From: Pseudomonadota bacterium
GTDB taxonomy: Bacteria; Pseudomonadota; Gammaproteobacteria; Steroidobacterales; Woeseiaceae
Direction: 5' to 3'
NCBI GenBank assembly: GCA_022574185.1
Contig: JACZSM010000002.1
Span: 1-64,000 of the forward strand
Length of the DNA: 64,000 nucleotides
Position numbers and translations under genes: made by a program. This document shows positions 1 to 8,183 of this stretch, piece by piece (the stretch's first letter is position 1; each line of letters opens with the position of its first letter). The notes beneath the pieces were generated by a model. The model had not been told where the DNA came from. It searched no databases and saw nothing but the letters and a program-made list of their open reading frames with translations.

Positions 1-1
1 T

Positions 2-637
2 CCAGGCCTGTTGAGCATGGAGTATGTGCTCAATATGCGCAATGGCTTCGCACATGGCACGATGACAGGCGCGTTGCCTGAGGTTGTTGCGGGCCTGAAA
101 AAATACAATCTCTATTTGCCGATTAACCTGCGACGTGCGCTTGCCATTGAACCGGCCAACATCGAGGCGCACTATGGTGATCCCGGTTACGCATTTCTCG
201 CGCCGGTCAAAACCCTGCTGGATCAGGGTGTCAATGTCGTCGGCGAGGCGGAGATCGTGCTGCCGAATCCGAGTACGTATTTCGGTCTGCTGGATATCTA
301 CGTCAATCGCGAAATCGGCGACGACGGACAGGTGCCGGACGTCGCTGGCAGCGGCACTGTGTACGGTCCGGATGAGTCGATTGATCGAGTTATTGCACTA
401 AAGCTGTTTACGCTCAAGTCCGCCGAATTCCTCTATGCGGATTCCAGGGTCGGGAGTCTCGAGCCCGGTAAGTATGCGGACTTCATCGTCGTTGAAAACG
501 ACTATCTTTCGGGCCCGGACGCGGAGATCAAGAACAACAAAGTGATCATGACTGTGCAGGCCGGCGAGATAGTCTATCAGGATGATGAGTACCAGCCCGA
601 AGTGCGGGAGTCCCGGTACAGCGCGAGCATTCGGTAG
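2..637 (+). CDS. Amidohydrolase (YtcJ/amidohydrolase-3 type), C-terminal part
   Basis: This is the end of a metal-dependent amidohydrolase; the reading frame is open to the left edge of the window, so the N-terminal barrel half with the HxH metal motif is missing. The visible tail carries the family's closing signature: an SLEPGKYADFIVVEND segment followed by a short beta-sandwich strand ending in a VQAGEIVY motif, which re-forms the small domain next to the TIM barrel. Substrate cannot be told. It lies 5 bases before a parvulin gene on the same strand, so it probably heads or belongs to the cytochrome/thiamine-diphosphate enzyme operon that follows. Family assignment is firm; function is open. 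Confidence 0.8.
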   Translation, partial: PGLLSMEYVLNMRNGFAHGTMTGALPEVVAGLKKYNLYLPINLRRALAIEPANIEAHYGDPGYAFLAPVKTLLDQGVNVVGEAEIVLPNPSTYFGLLDIYVNREIGDDGQVPDVAGSGTVYGPDESIDRVIALKLFTLKSAEFLYADSRVGSLEPGKYADFIVVENDYLSGPDAEIKNNKVIMTVQAGEIVYQDDEYQPEVRESRYSASIR

Positions 638-642
638 CACCA

Positions 643-1614
643 ATGTTACACATTGCGCGCGCCGGTCTCGTGTTCGTCCTTGCAACGCTGCTCGTTGCAG
701 CGGCGCTGTCGAGTGAAGCGCGTGGCGGAAATGCTGACCCGGTCGTCATCGAATTCGGTGATAAGGTGGTAACGCGCGCGGAAGTCGACGACCGCTTTCA
801 AATTGCGGTCCGGCTACTGGCGCACCGCCAGGGAATCTTGCTGACCAACCAGGAGCCTGCCGTGATCGCGGCATTACGTGACCAGTATCTGGACAAGTAC
901 GCAAGCGAAATGGTTCTTTTACAAGAAGCAGAGCGCTGGCAGCTGGAAGTTTCGAGTGCACGGGTCGACGAGGCACTCGACGAGATTTTTGCCAGTGAAG
1001 AAAACGAAAACGGGTTCCTCGACGATACGCTGCTACAGGACCGCGGTCACGCACTGCTGCGCGGCATTGTGCGTGATGAGCAAACGATCGAGCTACTGAC
1101 CGAAGTCATGCTGAAGGAAATTCACATACCGCCCGGTGATGTCATCACGATGCATCATGATGTGAAGGACCGTCTTGCGACGGCTGAAGAAATTTGTGTG
1201 CGGCATATTCAGGCGGATTCGGTCGACGCTGCAAGTGAAATTCGTGCAGAGCTCGAACAGGGCGCGGATTTCGCCGAACTCGCCGTTCTGCGTAGTACCG
1301 ACGCGGCATCAGCCCGTAAAGGCGGTGACCTCGGCTGCTTCGAGCGCAGTCATTCGGCATCGCGATTGGAATTCGAAACAGCGGCATTCGCAGCCGAAGA
1401 AGGCCAACTCGTGGGGCCGATCGCGTCTGACATCGGTCATCATGTGTTCGTCGTCTACGAGCACAAAATGCCGCGCGCGCCGACGCTCAACGAGGCGTAT
1501 GCGCGGATCGAGCGCGAACTGGCGCTCGAGCAGCTGCCAGGGCGCTTACAAGCGCTTGTTTCTGACAGCGGCATCAGCGTTCACGCGGAGACTTTCAGCG
1601 TTTCCACGGACTAA
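643..1614 (+). CDS. Periplasmic parvulin-type peptidyl-prolyl cis-trans isomerase
   Basis: A 323-residue exported foldase. An N-terminal hydrophobic signal (residues about 5-25) precedes a helical SurA/PrsA-like N domain, then a PpiC/rotamase domain at about residues 180-285 with the typical AEEICVRHI strand, the ADFAELA helix, the KGGDLGCF loop and the GPIASDIGHHVFVVYE end. Proteins of this class help secreted proteins fold. Its place between an amidohydrolase and exported redox proteins suggests a dedicated chaperone for the cluster, which is inference. The ATG start has no strong ribosome site, but it directly follows the previous stop and gives a normal signal peptide. Confidence 0.85.
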   Translation: MLHIARAGLVFVLATLLVAAALSSEARGGNADPVVIEFGDKVVTRAEVDDRFQIAVRLLAHRQGILLTNQEPAVIAALRDQYLDKYASEMVLLQEAERWQLEVSSARVDEALDEIFASEENENGFLDDTLLQDRGHALLRGIVRDEQTIELLTEVMLKEIHIPPGDVITMHHDVKDRLATAEEICVRHIQADSVDAASEIRAELEQGADFAELAVLRSTDAASARKGGDLGCFERSHSASRLEFETAAFAAEEGQLVGPIASDIGHHVFVVYEHKMPRAPTLNEAYARIERELALEQLPGRLQALVSDSGISVHAETFSVSTD

Positions 1615-1624
1615 TGGAGTTGCT

Positions 1625-1921
1625 ATGAGTAATCGAGTCAGACTATTGCGTGCTGCCGTTGTCGTTTTTCTGGCATCGTCTGGATTAATAACTTTGGCCA
1701 TCAGCCAGGAATCCTTTCCGGACGCGCCTGGTCGGGACACATTAATCCTTGCCTGCACGCAGTGCCACTCACTTGGCAAGATGGCTGTTGCCAAGCTGAC
1801 CGCGGAAGATTGGCAGTTCATCGTCTATGACATGATCAGTCGCGGTGCGCCCGTGCATCAGGAAGACATTGCGGATCTGACGAAGTATCTGCAGGATAAT
1901 TTTGCGATTGATAACCGATAG
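1625..1921 (+). CDS. Small monohaem c-type cytochrome
   Basis: A 98-residue exported cytochrome c. A signal peptide (residues about 8-27) is followed by the haem-binding CTQCH motif (Cys44, Cys47, His48) and a compact helical domain with W-x(6)-M-I-S-R-G, whose Met is a likely distal ligand. It resembles the short cytochrome domains attached to quinoprotein dehydrogenases (CxxCHSL...W...MxxRG pattern). It sits 10 bases after the parvulin gene and 17 bases before the Tat-exported thiamine-diphosphate enzyme, so it is a reasonable electron acceptor for a periplasmic oxidoreductase. That pairing is inferred, not shown. The ATG chosen is the only one giving a proper signal peptide. Confidence 0.8.
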   Translation: MSNRVRLLRAAVVVFLASSGLITLAISQESFPDAPGRDTLILACTQCHSLGKMAVAKLTAEDWQFIVYDMISRGAPVHQEDIADLTKYLQDNFAIDNR

Positions 1922-1938
1922 CCGCGAGGGCGAAGAGC

Positions 1939-3837
1939 ATGCGCAGTCTGATCAACGAACTCATCAGTGGAAGAATCTCCCGACGCAGTTTTCTTGCGGG
2001 CATGGCCAGCGCGAGTTTTGGAGCGACGGCGGCAAAGTCGGCATTGGCCGCGGTTGAGCCGTTGGTTCCAGGGTCGTCGCTGCCTGAGGGTTTCGCCCGA
2101 TCCGTGACGGGAACTGGCGCCGACCTGCTGGTCGAGCAGATGATTGAAGCCGGCGCTGAATATCTGTTCGTTTCCAATGGGTCGGGCGTCGGACCGATCT
2201 GTGACTCGCTCGTCGATCATCCCGGATTACAACTCATTCAGGCGACACAAGAGGGGCAAGTCGTGTCGATCGCCGACGGCTATGCCAAGGCGTCAGGCAA
2301 GACCGGCTTCGGCATGTTCAGCCGCGTTGGACTGCCGCACGCAAGCTCCAATATGTACAACGCGATGAAGGATCGCACACCGCTGGTGCTGTTTAGTGAT
2401 CATGCGGACACGGATCGCGAGGGCACTGACAGTCACGAAGATGTTGATTATTGGGAAAGCGCCGTCGCCCCGTACACAAAGTGGCGCTGGACGGCGCGGC
2501 AACCCGAGCGCATCGCAGAATGGACACGCAAGGCCTACAAGATTTCCAGTGTGCTGCCTGGCGGACCCACGCATGTTCGTATTCCCCGCAACGTGCTGTA
2601 TACGCCCAATGTCACGGCCGACATCTATTCGAGACAGGCGCTACACATTTCGATGGACCTGCAGCCCGACCCCCAGGAAATTGAGCGAGCGGCACGCTAT
2701 ATGCTCGAGGCAGAATCACCGCTGCTGTACGTCGGTCCTGAGGTGACGCAGACAAACGCGCGCGCGGCCTTAGTTGAACTGGCTGAATTGCTCGCCATAC
2801 CGGTCACCCAGCATCGCAGCTTCTACTGTGATTTTCCAAACATGCACCCGCTTTACCTGGGCGAGCTTCGCGCGGTGCGCAGCTACCTGAGTGTGTATCC
2901 GAAACCAATAGATTGCTTCATTAACTTCGGCGCACGTTTCCCGGTTCGCGACAAGAGTTTTGTAACTGGTATGCCGGTCATCCATGCCAGCGTCGATCCC
3001 ATGTCAATAGGTCGGAACACGGCTCTGGCGAGCGCACTGCTCGGAAGACTGGATCTGATCGCACAGGCGCTTGTCGAAGCTGTGCGCAGCATGACGACAC
3101 CACGGCATTTGAAAGCGCGTACCCGCGAGCGCATGGCGAAATGCGCGGCGCACACGGCAGCCGTGCAGAAAGCGCGCGACGAAGCTGGCCGTAACAGCAA
3201 GGGTTCGCCGGTCCCGTGGCCGCGACTCATGCACGAACTCATACAACAAATGCAGAAGGATGCGATCGTTGTCGAGGAACTCGGTACCCAGCACAAGACC
3301 TTGAGCTTTTTTCCATTCGCCGATGGCCAGATGACCAAGATCGGTCGCACGGAAGGGCGCGCGCTTGGCTGGGGCGTCGGCGCGTCGGCCGGCGTCAAAC
3401 TCGCGCAGCCCAATCGCCAGGTAGTGTCACTGCAAGGCGACGGCGGTTTCCTGTTTGGTCAGACTGATTCGTTATGGACCATGTCTCGTTACGATATCCC
3501 GGTTATGGTGGTCGTCGCGAATAATCGATGCTATGAGGAAACGCGCTGGCAGATGATCGGCCGCGGTGGGCGAGCCAGCCGGGCACGCCGTGACTACATT
3601 TGCAATCTCGGCGATCCGGACGTCGATTTTACAAAACTGGCGGCGGCTTACAACATTCCGGGCGCCGTGGTCGAGAATACCGATCAGCTTGCGCCGGCCA
3701 TCAAACGCGGCTTACGCACACTCGAGGATGGACGTCCATTCATGCTCGACGTGCGCACGCGGACGTTTGGCGCGGGCGCCGATATTGACTGGTATCCTGA
3801 CTACTCCGTCGCCGAACAACGAACGCGTCGCGTCTGA
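1939..3837 (+). CDS. Tat-exported thiamine-diphosphate enzyme, acetolactate-synthase superfamily
   Basis: A 632-residue ThDP enzyme of the acetolactate synthase/2-oxoacid decarboxylase superfamily. The cofactor-activating glutamate lies in ATQEGQ (Glu105), and the ThDP/Mg motif runs from GDG (500-502) to the Asn pair at 528-529. The unusual part is the N-terminus: ISRRSFLAGM at about residues 13-22, then an Ala-rich hydrophobic stretch ending AALAAVE-like near residue 40, which is a twin-arginine signal. Tat exports folded, cofactor-loaded proteins, so a ThDP holoenzyme in the periplasm is plausible. The cytochrome just upstream could accept its electrons. Substrate is unknown; a 2-oxo acid is the family expectation. 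Confidence 0.82.
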   Translation: MRSLINELISGRISRRSFLAGMASASFGATAAKSALAAVEPLVPGSSLPEGFARSVTGTGADLLVEQMIEAGAEYLFVSNGSGVGPICDSLVDHPGLQLIQATQEGQVVSIADGYAKASGKTGFGMFSRVGLPHASSNMYNAMKDRTPLVLFSDHADTDREGTDSHEDVDYWESAVAPYTKWRWTARQPERIAEWTRKAYKISSVLPGGPTHVRIPRNVLYTPNVTADIYSRQALHISMDLQPDPQEIERAARYMLEAESPLLYVGPEVTQTNARAALVELAELLAIPVTQHRSFYCDFPNMHPLYLGELRAVRSYLSVYPKPIDCFINFGARFPVRDKSFVTGMPVIHASVDPMSIGRNTALASALLGRLDLIAQALVEAVRSMTTPRHLKARTRERMAKCAAHTAAVQKARDEAGRNSKGSPVPWPRLMHELIQQMQKDAIVVEELGTQHKTLSFFPFADGQMTKIGRTEGRALGWGVGASAGVKLAQPNRQVVSLQGDGGFLFGQTDSLWTMSRYDIPVMVVVANNRCYEETRWQMIGRGGRASRARRDYICNLGDPDVDFTKLAAAYNIPGAVVENTDQLAPAIKRGLRTLEDGRPFMLDVRTRTFGAGADIDWYPDYSVAEQRTRRV

Positions 3838-3843
3838 TTAGAA

Positions 3844-4875
3844 TTGGTTGACTGGCTAGTGAGCGACACAGAAAAAACTCAATTGACGAAGCTCGCGCTC
3901 TCGATTGCGATGGGCGACTACGACCGTACTCGACCGATATTCGACGGACGGGTGCAAATTGATGGCGTGGATCCGATATGCATGCTGTTATCGCCAGAAG
4001 AGATGTTCTTTCGGGCGTTTCGGGCTCAGGAATTCGATGTGTCCGAGTTGTCGTTTTCGAGTTATTGCGTAACTGTTGCGAGCGGCGACCCGCATTACGT
4101 CGCTATTCCGGCGTTTCTGTCGCGCGCGTTTCGCCACACGTCGATTTACATTCGCCTGGATCGCAACATCGATAAACCCCAAGACCTGATCGGCAAAAGA
4201 ATCGGCATCGCGGAGTATCAGCAGACTGCGAATGTCTGGGTGCGCGGTATTCTCGAACAGGATTATGGCGTAAAGCCGGCTGATATTACCTGGGTGCAAG
4301 GTGGCATGGATACACCGGGCCGGCCGGAAAAAATCAGACTCAGTCTGCCAGACGATATTCGCATCGAATCCGCGCCGGAGGGCGTCACGTTGAATGATAT
4401 GCTCGCGTCCGGCGACATAGATGGTTTCATCGGCCCGCGCTGGCCGCGTTGTTTCGACCAGGGTCACCCGCAGGTCGGCAGGTTGTTTAAAGATTCAATT
4501 GCCGTCGCAACCGAGCATTTCGGTCGCACAGGCCTGTTTCCGATCATGCACCTCGTCGGCGTGCGTCGCTCGCTTGCGGAATCTCATCCGTGGTTGCCGG
4601 GCGCGATTTTGAAAGCGTTTACGGCAGCCCGGGACATTGCGGTCGCCGCACTCAACGATACTTCGGCGACCAAAGTGACGATGCCATTTGTCGAGGACAG
4701 TCTTTACGCCGTCAAAAAACTCATGGGCGAGAATTACTGGCCGTACGGTGTCGCTGACAATGCAGTCACGCTGGATGCGTTTTGTGAGATGCATTATCAG
4801 CAAGGACTGTCAGCGCGGCGGCTCACCGTTGATGAGTTATTCCATCCGGCGACCTACGAGGCCTACAGTCTCTAG
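3844..4875 (+). CDS. 4,5-dihydroxyphthalate decarboxylase-like protein (periplasmic-binding fold)
   Basis: A 343-residue protein of the Pht5/4,5-dihydroxyphthalate decarboxylase family. It opens with LSIAMGDYDRTRPIFDG, then the AFRAQEFDVSELSFSSY segment, and later the LIGKRIGIAEYQQTANVW and GDIDGFIGPRWP segments common to this group and to type-2 periplasmic-binding folds. No signal peptide is visible, so it should be a cytoplasmic enzyme rather than a transport component. The start is unsure: TTG at 3844 or GTG at 3859, neither with a clear ribosome site. It follows the ThDP enzyme gene by 6 bases and is probably co-transcribed. The true substrate may be another aromatic or keto acid. Confidence 0.75.
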   Translation: MVDWLVSDTEKTQLTKLALSIAMGDYDRTRPIFDGRVQIDGVDPICMLLSPEEMFFRAFRAQEFDVSELSFSSYCVTVASGDPHYVAIPAFLSRAFRHTSIYIRLDRNIDKPQDLIGKRIGIAEYQQTANVWVRGILEQDYGVKPADITWVQGGMDTPGRPEKIRLSLPDDIRIESAPEGVTLNDMLASGDIDGFIGPRWPRCFDQGHPQVGRLFKDSIAVATEHFGRTGLFPIMHLVGVRRSLAESHPWLPGAILKAFTAARDIAVAALNDTSATKVTMPFVEDSLYAVKKLMGENYWPYGVADNAVTLDAFCEMHYQQGLSARRLTVDELFHPATYEAYSL

Positions 4876-4901
4876 CGAAATGATGACAGGAGCCGCCCGA
4901 C

Positions 4902-5816
4902 GTGGGTGAAGCCCTGGCTATCCTGTCGATGACGATGTTCGCAATGACGAATATTGCAATCGTTCGCGGCTATGACGGCAAAAGTCGCAGCAGCGGTGCG
5001 TTTCTGTCGATTGTCATCACGTTCCTGATGTCGACAGTGATCTGGATGATCATGGTCTTGCGCAACGGGTGGCCAGACGTCAATGCTACAGTCGTTGCCT
5101 GGTTTGCGCTGGGTGGATTCCTGACGATTTTTGTCGGCCGGGTCTTCCTGTATGCATCGATTCAGCACCTGGGCGCTGTCAAAGCCTCGGCGGTTAAACG
5201 ACTGAATCCGTTTTTCTCTGTGCTGTTGGGCGTGCTGATACTGGGCGAAACGATCAGCTTACCGATGCTGGCTGGCATGCTACTGATCGTCTTGAGCTTT
5301 GCTGTGCTCGTGCGGCAGGCTGTGTTCTTTACCGGCAGGGAAAGTCTGCGCGTCGGGAAGCAGAGCGCGTTCGATCGCTTTTTGAATCTTGGTTACCTGT
5401 ACGGGCCGGTCTCGGCGCTTGCCTATGCGGCGGGTTACGTAGCACGCAAGCAAGGCATGATGGTGCTTGCGGATTCGGCGCTTGGCACGATGATTGGCGC
5501 TTTAACCGGCATCATTTTCTTCGTCATAACGTCGGGCTTCATTAACAGCTATCGGGACGACTTGCGAAAAACCTTTACCGTATTCAACAAATGGTTCCTG
5601 ATGGCCGGGTGCTTGAGCACGTTCGGTCAGATCGCCTATTTCACCGCTCTGAACTACATTGGCATCTCGAAAATAGCGCTGATCACTTCTATGGAAGTAT
5701 TTGTGACGATGATCCTGTCTACCCTCGTTTTTCTCAGCAAAGAGAAACTGACTGTCGATGTGATCGTTGCGGCGGGCCTCGGATTCCTGGGCACGGCGTT
5801 CGTGATCTTGTATTAG
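4902..5816 (+). CDS. DMT-superfamily (EamA) permease
   Basis: A 304-residue inner-membrane protein with about ten hydrophobic segments arranged as two EamA repeats (roughly residues 1-137 and 155-304). The first repeat carries the typical FLYASIQHLGAVKASAVKRL loop-helix, the second YFTALNYIGISKIALI. The GTG start is supported by an AGGAG ribosome site about 9 bases upstream. Such permeases often export or import amino acids and small organic acids. It ends the forward operon and its stop overlaps by 4 bases the stop of the convergent permease of the same superfamily. Substrate unknown. Confidence 0.8.
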   Translation: MGEALAILSMTMFAMTNIAIVRGYDGKSRSSGAFLSIVITFLMSTVIWMIMVLRNGWPDVNATVVAWFALGGFLTIFVGRVFLYASIQHLGAVKASAVKRLNPFFSVLLGVLILGETISLPMLAGMLLIVLSFAVLVRQAVFFTGRESLRVGKQSAFDRFLNLGYLYGPVSALAYAAGYVARKQGMMVLADSALGTMIGALTGIIFFVITSGFINSYRDDLRKTFTVFNKWFLMAGCLSTFGQIAYFTALNYIGISKIALITSMEVFVTMILSTLVFLSKEKLTVDVIVAAGLGFLGTAFVILY

Positions 5817-6781
5817 GGCCATTCGAGTGTGAGTATCTCAGCCCACTCCGAGGGCAACATGGATAACACGATATCGGTGCTCAGCGTGAGTGCCAACCCA
5901 CCAACGAGCGAAATCGCGATGCCTAAGAGGACTTGAACGGTAATGACTTCGTGGTCGCGATTGATGAACCAGCTGAATATCACGCGGAACATAACCGACA
6001 ATCTTTGAATTGGTACTACAATAGTGACCGGCGCAACGGCAAGTGCCATGTAACGCAGCATCTGTGACACGAATACGAAAACGCCTGACACCGCAAACCA
6101 GTTGCGCGCTGTTCGATCTAGATCGCGCATGAATGCGATGCCGCCTGCGAGTGCTACGACAACAGTGATAACGATTGCGGCCGCGGTATACGAAACGAGA
6201 CCTGCCGCGAGACTTTCGACCAGACCGCGATCCGGGCCGAGGCCCTTGACTATAAAAAGCGGACTGGACCCGTAGCCGACGGCGCAGACGCCGCCCCAGA
6301 AAATTCCTTCGCCAAGCTGCGGATGAAAGAGATTGTTTTCATTGTGTTTTCTTCTGCTTTGCCCCCGCACGGCCACGAGTGGGCCAGTCATGATGAGTAC
6401 GAAGCCGATCAGGCGCAGTGGTGTCATCACTTCGTCGAGAAAGATTAGCGCGAGTGCGAGTGCGATCGGTACGCTGAGCATGTGCATCGGGCTCGACAAT
6501 GTGGAACCGAGTGCACGCGTTGCCCGGTAGTTGCCGTAACGCCCGATGACGAAATGTACAATGCCCGCGAGCGCCAGCCAGGCCCAGGATGGCAGTGAAA
6601 AACGGACGAGCGAGTCAAGGCCGCCAACAAAGATATTTGCAAGCAGGAATAATGGCACGCCCAGCGGCACAGTAATCGCCATTGCCTGCAGAACGCCACC
6701 GGTCAGGACACCGCGGCGCAGCGCCGCGCTGTTCAGGCCAAACGTTGCGGCCGAGGCCAGCGCGAGGAGTGCGCCTAACAC
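5813..6781 (-). CDS. DMT-superfamily (EamA) permease, second copy
   Basis: A 322-residue, ten-helix EamA permease with a GTG start lying only 3 bases after the stop of the upstream cupin gene, so it is translated from a cupin-cupin-permease operon. The two EamA repeats are visible (residues about 1-140 and 155-300), with GNYRATRALGSTLSSPMHML in the first and LRYMALAVAPVTIVVPIQRL in the second. It is only distantly similar to the convergent permease next to it, so this is not a recent duplication. Likely role: moving the compound handled by the two cupin enzymes across the inner membrane. Substrate not predictable. Confidence 0.8.
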   Translation of the reverse strand: MLGALLALASAATFGLNSAALRRGVLTGGVLQAMAITVPLGVPLFLLANIFVGGLDSLVRFSLPSWAWLALAGIVHFVIGRYGNYRATRALGSTLSSPMHMLSVPIALALALIFLDEVMTPLRLIGFVLIMTGPLVAVRGQSRRKHNENNLFHPQLGEGIFWGGVCAVGYGSSPLFIVKGLGPDRGLVESLAAGLVSYTAAAIVITVVVALAGGIAFMRDLDRTARNWFAVSGVFVFVSQMLRYMALAVAPVTIVVPIQRLSVMFRVIFSWFINRDHEVITVQVLLGIAISLVGGLALTLSTDIVLSMLPSEWAEILTLEWP

Positions 6782-6784
6782 TCG

Positions 6785-7390
6785 TCAGGGCGTATCGCCA
6801 CGCAACAAAGACGTCACGTAGTCGACCGTCAATTCGATGCCGGGCTGGTACTCCGGGGCATCCTCGATTTGTTCGAGATCATTCAACCCGCAATGTTTGA
6901 AAATACGGTTGATTGATGAAATCAGGCGCGCGGGTCGATCGGGGTCTGCATTGAAGTGTTGATGTATCGTGTTCGGTGGCACGTAGATAACGTCGCCGGC
7001 CTCCCAATCGAAGCGCTGCACCTTGTCCTGCGGCTTCCAGTGAAAGGCGTCGGTAATTTCGACGTCACAGTCCTGGTGCAGATCGTAACCATGGCCTTCG
7101 AGCACGTACAGGCACTCTTCAGCGAGGTGACGGTGTTTTCCCGAGCGGCTACCCGGCGGAATGATTTGCATGTAGGCGTCGACGGTTTCCATTCGCGTAT
7201 TCATCTGTTCGTTGATCAGGTGCTTGAGGATGCCTTGCCGCGACATTTCCCAGGGCATCTCCGCGGGTGTAATGATCTTCTTGCGCTTGGCATCCCGACC
7301 GGGCGCAGTTTCGGCGTCATCGAGCATGTTCTGGTAGAGGGCATCGTTGTCGGTGCCATCGAGCCAGGCAGACGTTTCTCCCCAGGCCAC
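6785..7390 (-). CDS. Cupin-domain protein
   Basis: A 201-residue single-cupin protein without signal peptide. Cupin motif 1 is GSRSGKHRHLAEECLYVLEG, with the His-x-His and Glu metal ligands. Motif 2 is GDVIYVPPNTIHQHFN, with the final His ligand and Asn. It resembles gentisate-dioxygenase-like and other metal cupins, though the reaction cannot be named. GTG start 2 bases after the stop of the upstream cupin gene, with an AAGGG site inside that gene's end, indicating translational coupling. Together with its neighbour it could form a heteromeric bicupin. Confidence 0.75.
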   Translation of the reverse strand: MAWGETSAWLDGTDNDALYQNMLDDAETAPGRDAKRKKIITPAEMPWEMSRQGILKHLINEQMNTRMETVDAYMQIIPPGSRSGKHRHLAEECLYVLEGHGYDLHQDCDVEITDAFHWKPQDKVQRFDWEAGDVIYVPPNTIHQHFNADPDRPARLISSINRIFKHCGLNDLEQIEDAPEYQPGIELTVDYVTSLLRGDTP

Positions 7391-7392
7391 GG

Positions 7393-7986
7393 TCAGTAAC
7401 CCTTGTCCGGGTGATTGAAGTCGTCCTCTTCCTCGCGCGCTGAAAAATCCTCGCCACCGGGTGCTGGCGTTGTCGGGCGCGGAATAAGCTGCTTCTGAAA
7501 CAGCATGTTCATGAACATGAACATCGGCTTGGTCTTGATGACCAGCGCTCGGGCAGGCTCGGTATCGCTGGCGTTGAAATGCTGATGCACACAGTTGTTA
7601 GGCACGATCGCAATGTCGCCCGCCTTCCAGTCGTAACGCACGCCGTCGTGAATTTCGTAGCCCTTGCCATCAAGAATGTAGAACGCCGCTTCGTTGACGT
7701 GGCCGTGTTTCTGCGATCGACCGCCAGGGCCATATTCTTCGAGGTGCAGGTGAAACGTCTGCGTAATGCCATCTTTCGGCTCCACATAATGGCGACTGTA
7801 TGTCTGCGGGCCGTCAACAAATTTCAGGTCCTTCGCTTTACGCACGCGCGGCATCGATCGCAGGCGTTCGAGCTCTTCAATGAGGTTGTAGGCACCCTGA
7901 ATGGTTCTGACGAATATGCGGTCTTTCTGGCTGTGATAGTGGCCGACAGGCTCGAGCTCGGATGCTGTTTTTACAGGGTCTGTCAT
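7393..7986 (-). CDS. Cupin-domain protein, paralogue of the downstream one
   Basis: About 197 residues from the ATG at 7986; a TTG at 8037 would add 17 residues but has no ribosome site. The cupin motifs are GGRSQKHGHVNEAAFYILDG and GDIAIVPNNCVHQHFN, parallel to the next gene in the operon, including the shared HQHFN ending. In motif 1 the Glu ligand is present and the His pair is His-Gly-His. It is the first gene of a cupin-cupin-EamA operon that diverges from the tctC gene across a 197-base gap containing a dyad. Exact enzymatic role unknown. Confidence 0.75.
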   Translation of the reverse strand: MTDPVKTASELEPVGHYHSQKDRIFVRTIQGAYNLIEELERLRSMPRVRKAKDLKFVDGPQTYSRHYVEPKDGITQTFHLHLEEYGPGGRSQKHGHVNEAAFYILDGKGYEIHDGVRYDWKAGDIAIVPNNCVHQHFNASDTEPARALVIKTKPMFMFMNMLFQKQLIPRPTTPAPGGEDFSAREEEDDFNHPDKGY

Positions 7987-8040
7987 GGGTTGAGTGCTGT
8001 TTTGCTGCGGCCATTCGGAAGCCGACAAGGATAACAAATA

Positions 8041-8057
8041 TGCGATTTAATATCGCA
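8041..8057. promoter_or_regulatory. Perfect dyad between divergent cupin and tctC operons
   Basis: TGCGAT-TTAAT-ATCGCA is a perfect 6+5+6 inverted repeat in the gap between the divergently transcribed cupin operon and the TctC gene. Position and shape suit a dimeric regulator controlling both promoters, but no regulator gene is seen nearby and the half-site is not one I can assign to a family. A chance dyad is possible. Confidence 0.3.
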
Positions 8058-8183
8058 GCCAGAAATTTCGGCAAACAAGACAATTGATTACACGGGACAT
8101 CGTTTAAATCGTAGTTGTTGTTGTAATCACCGTAACCCCTGCTGCATACTTTTCCGCAGGCTTTCTCAGACCGAGAGCATGCG

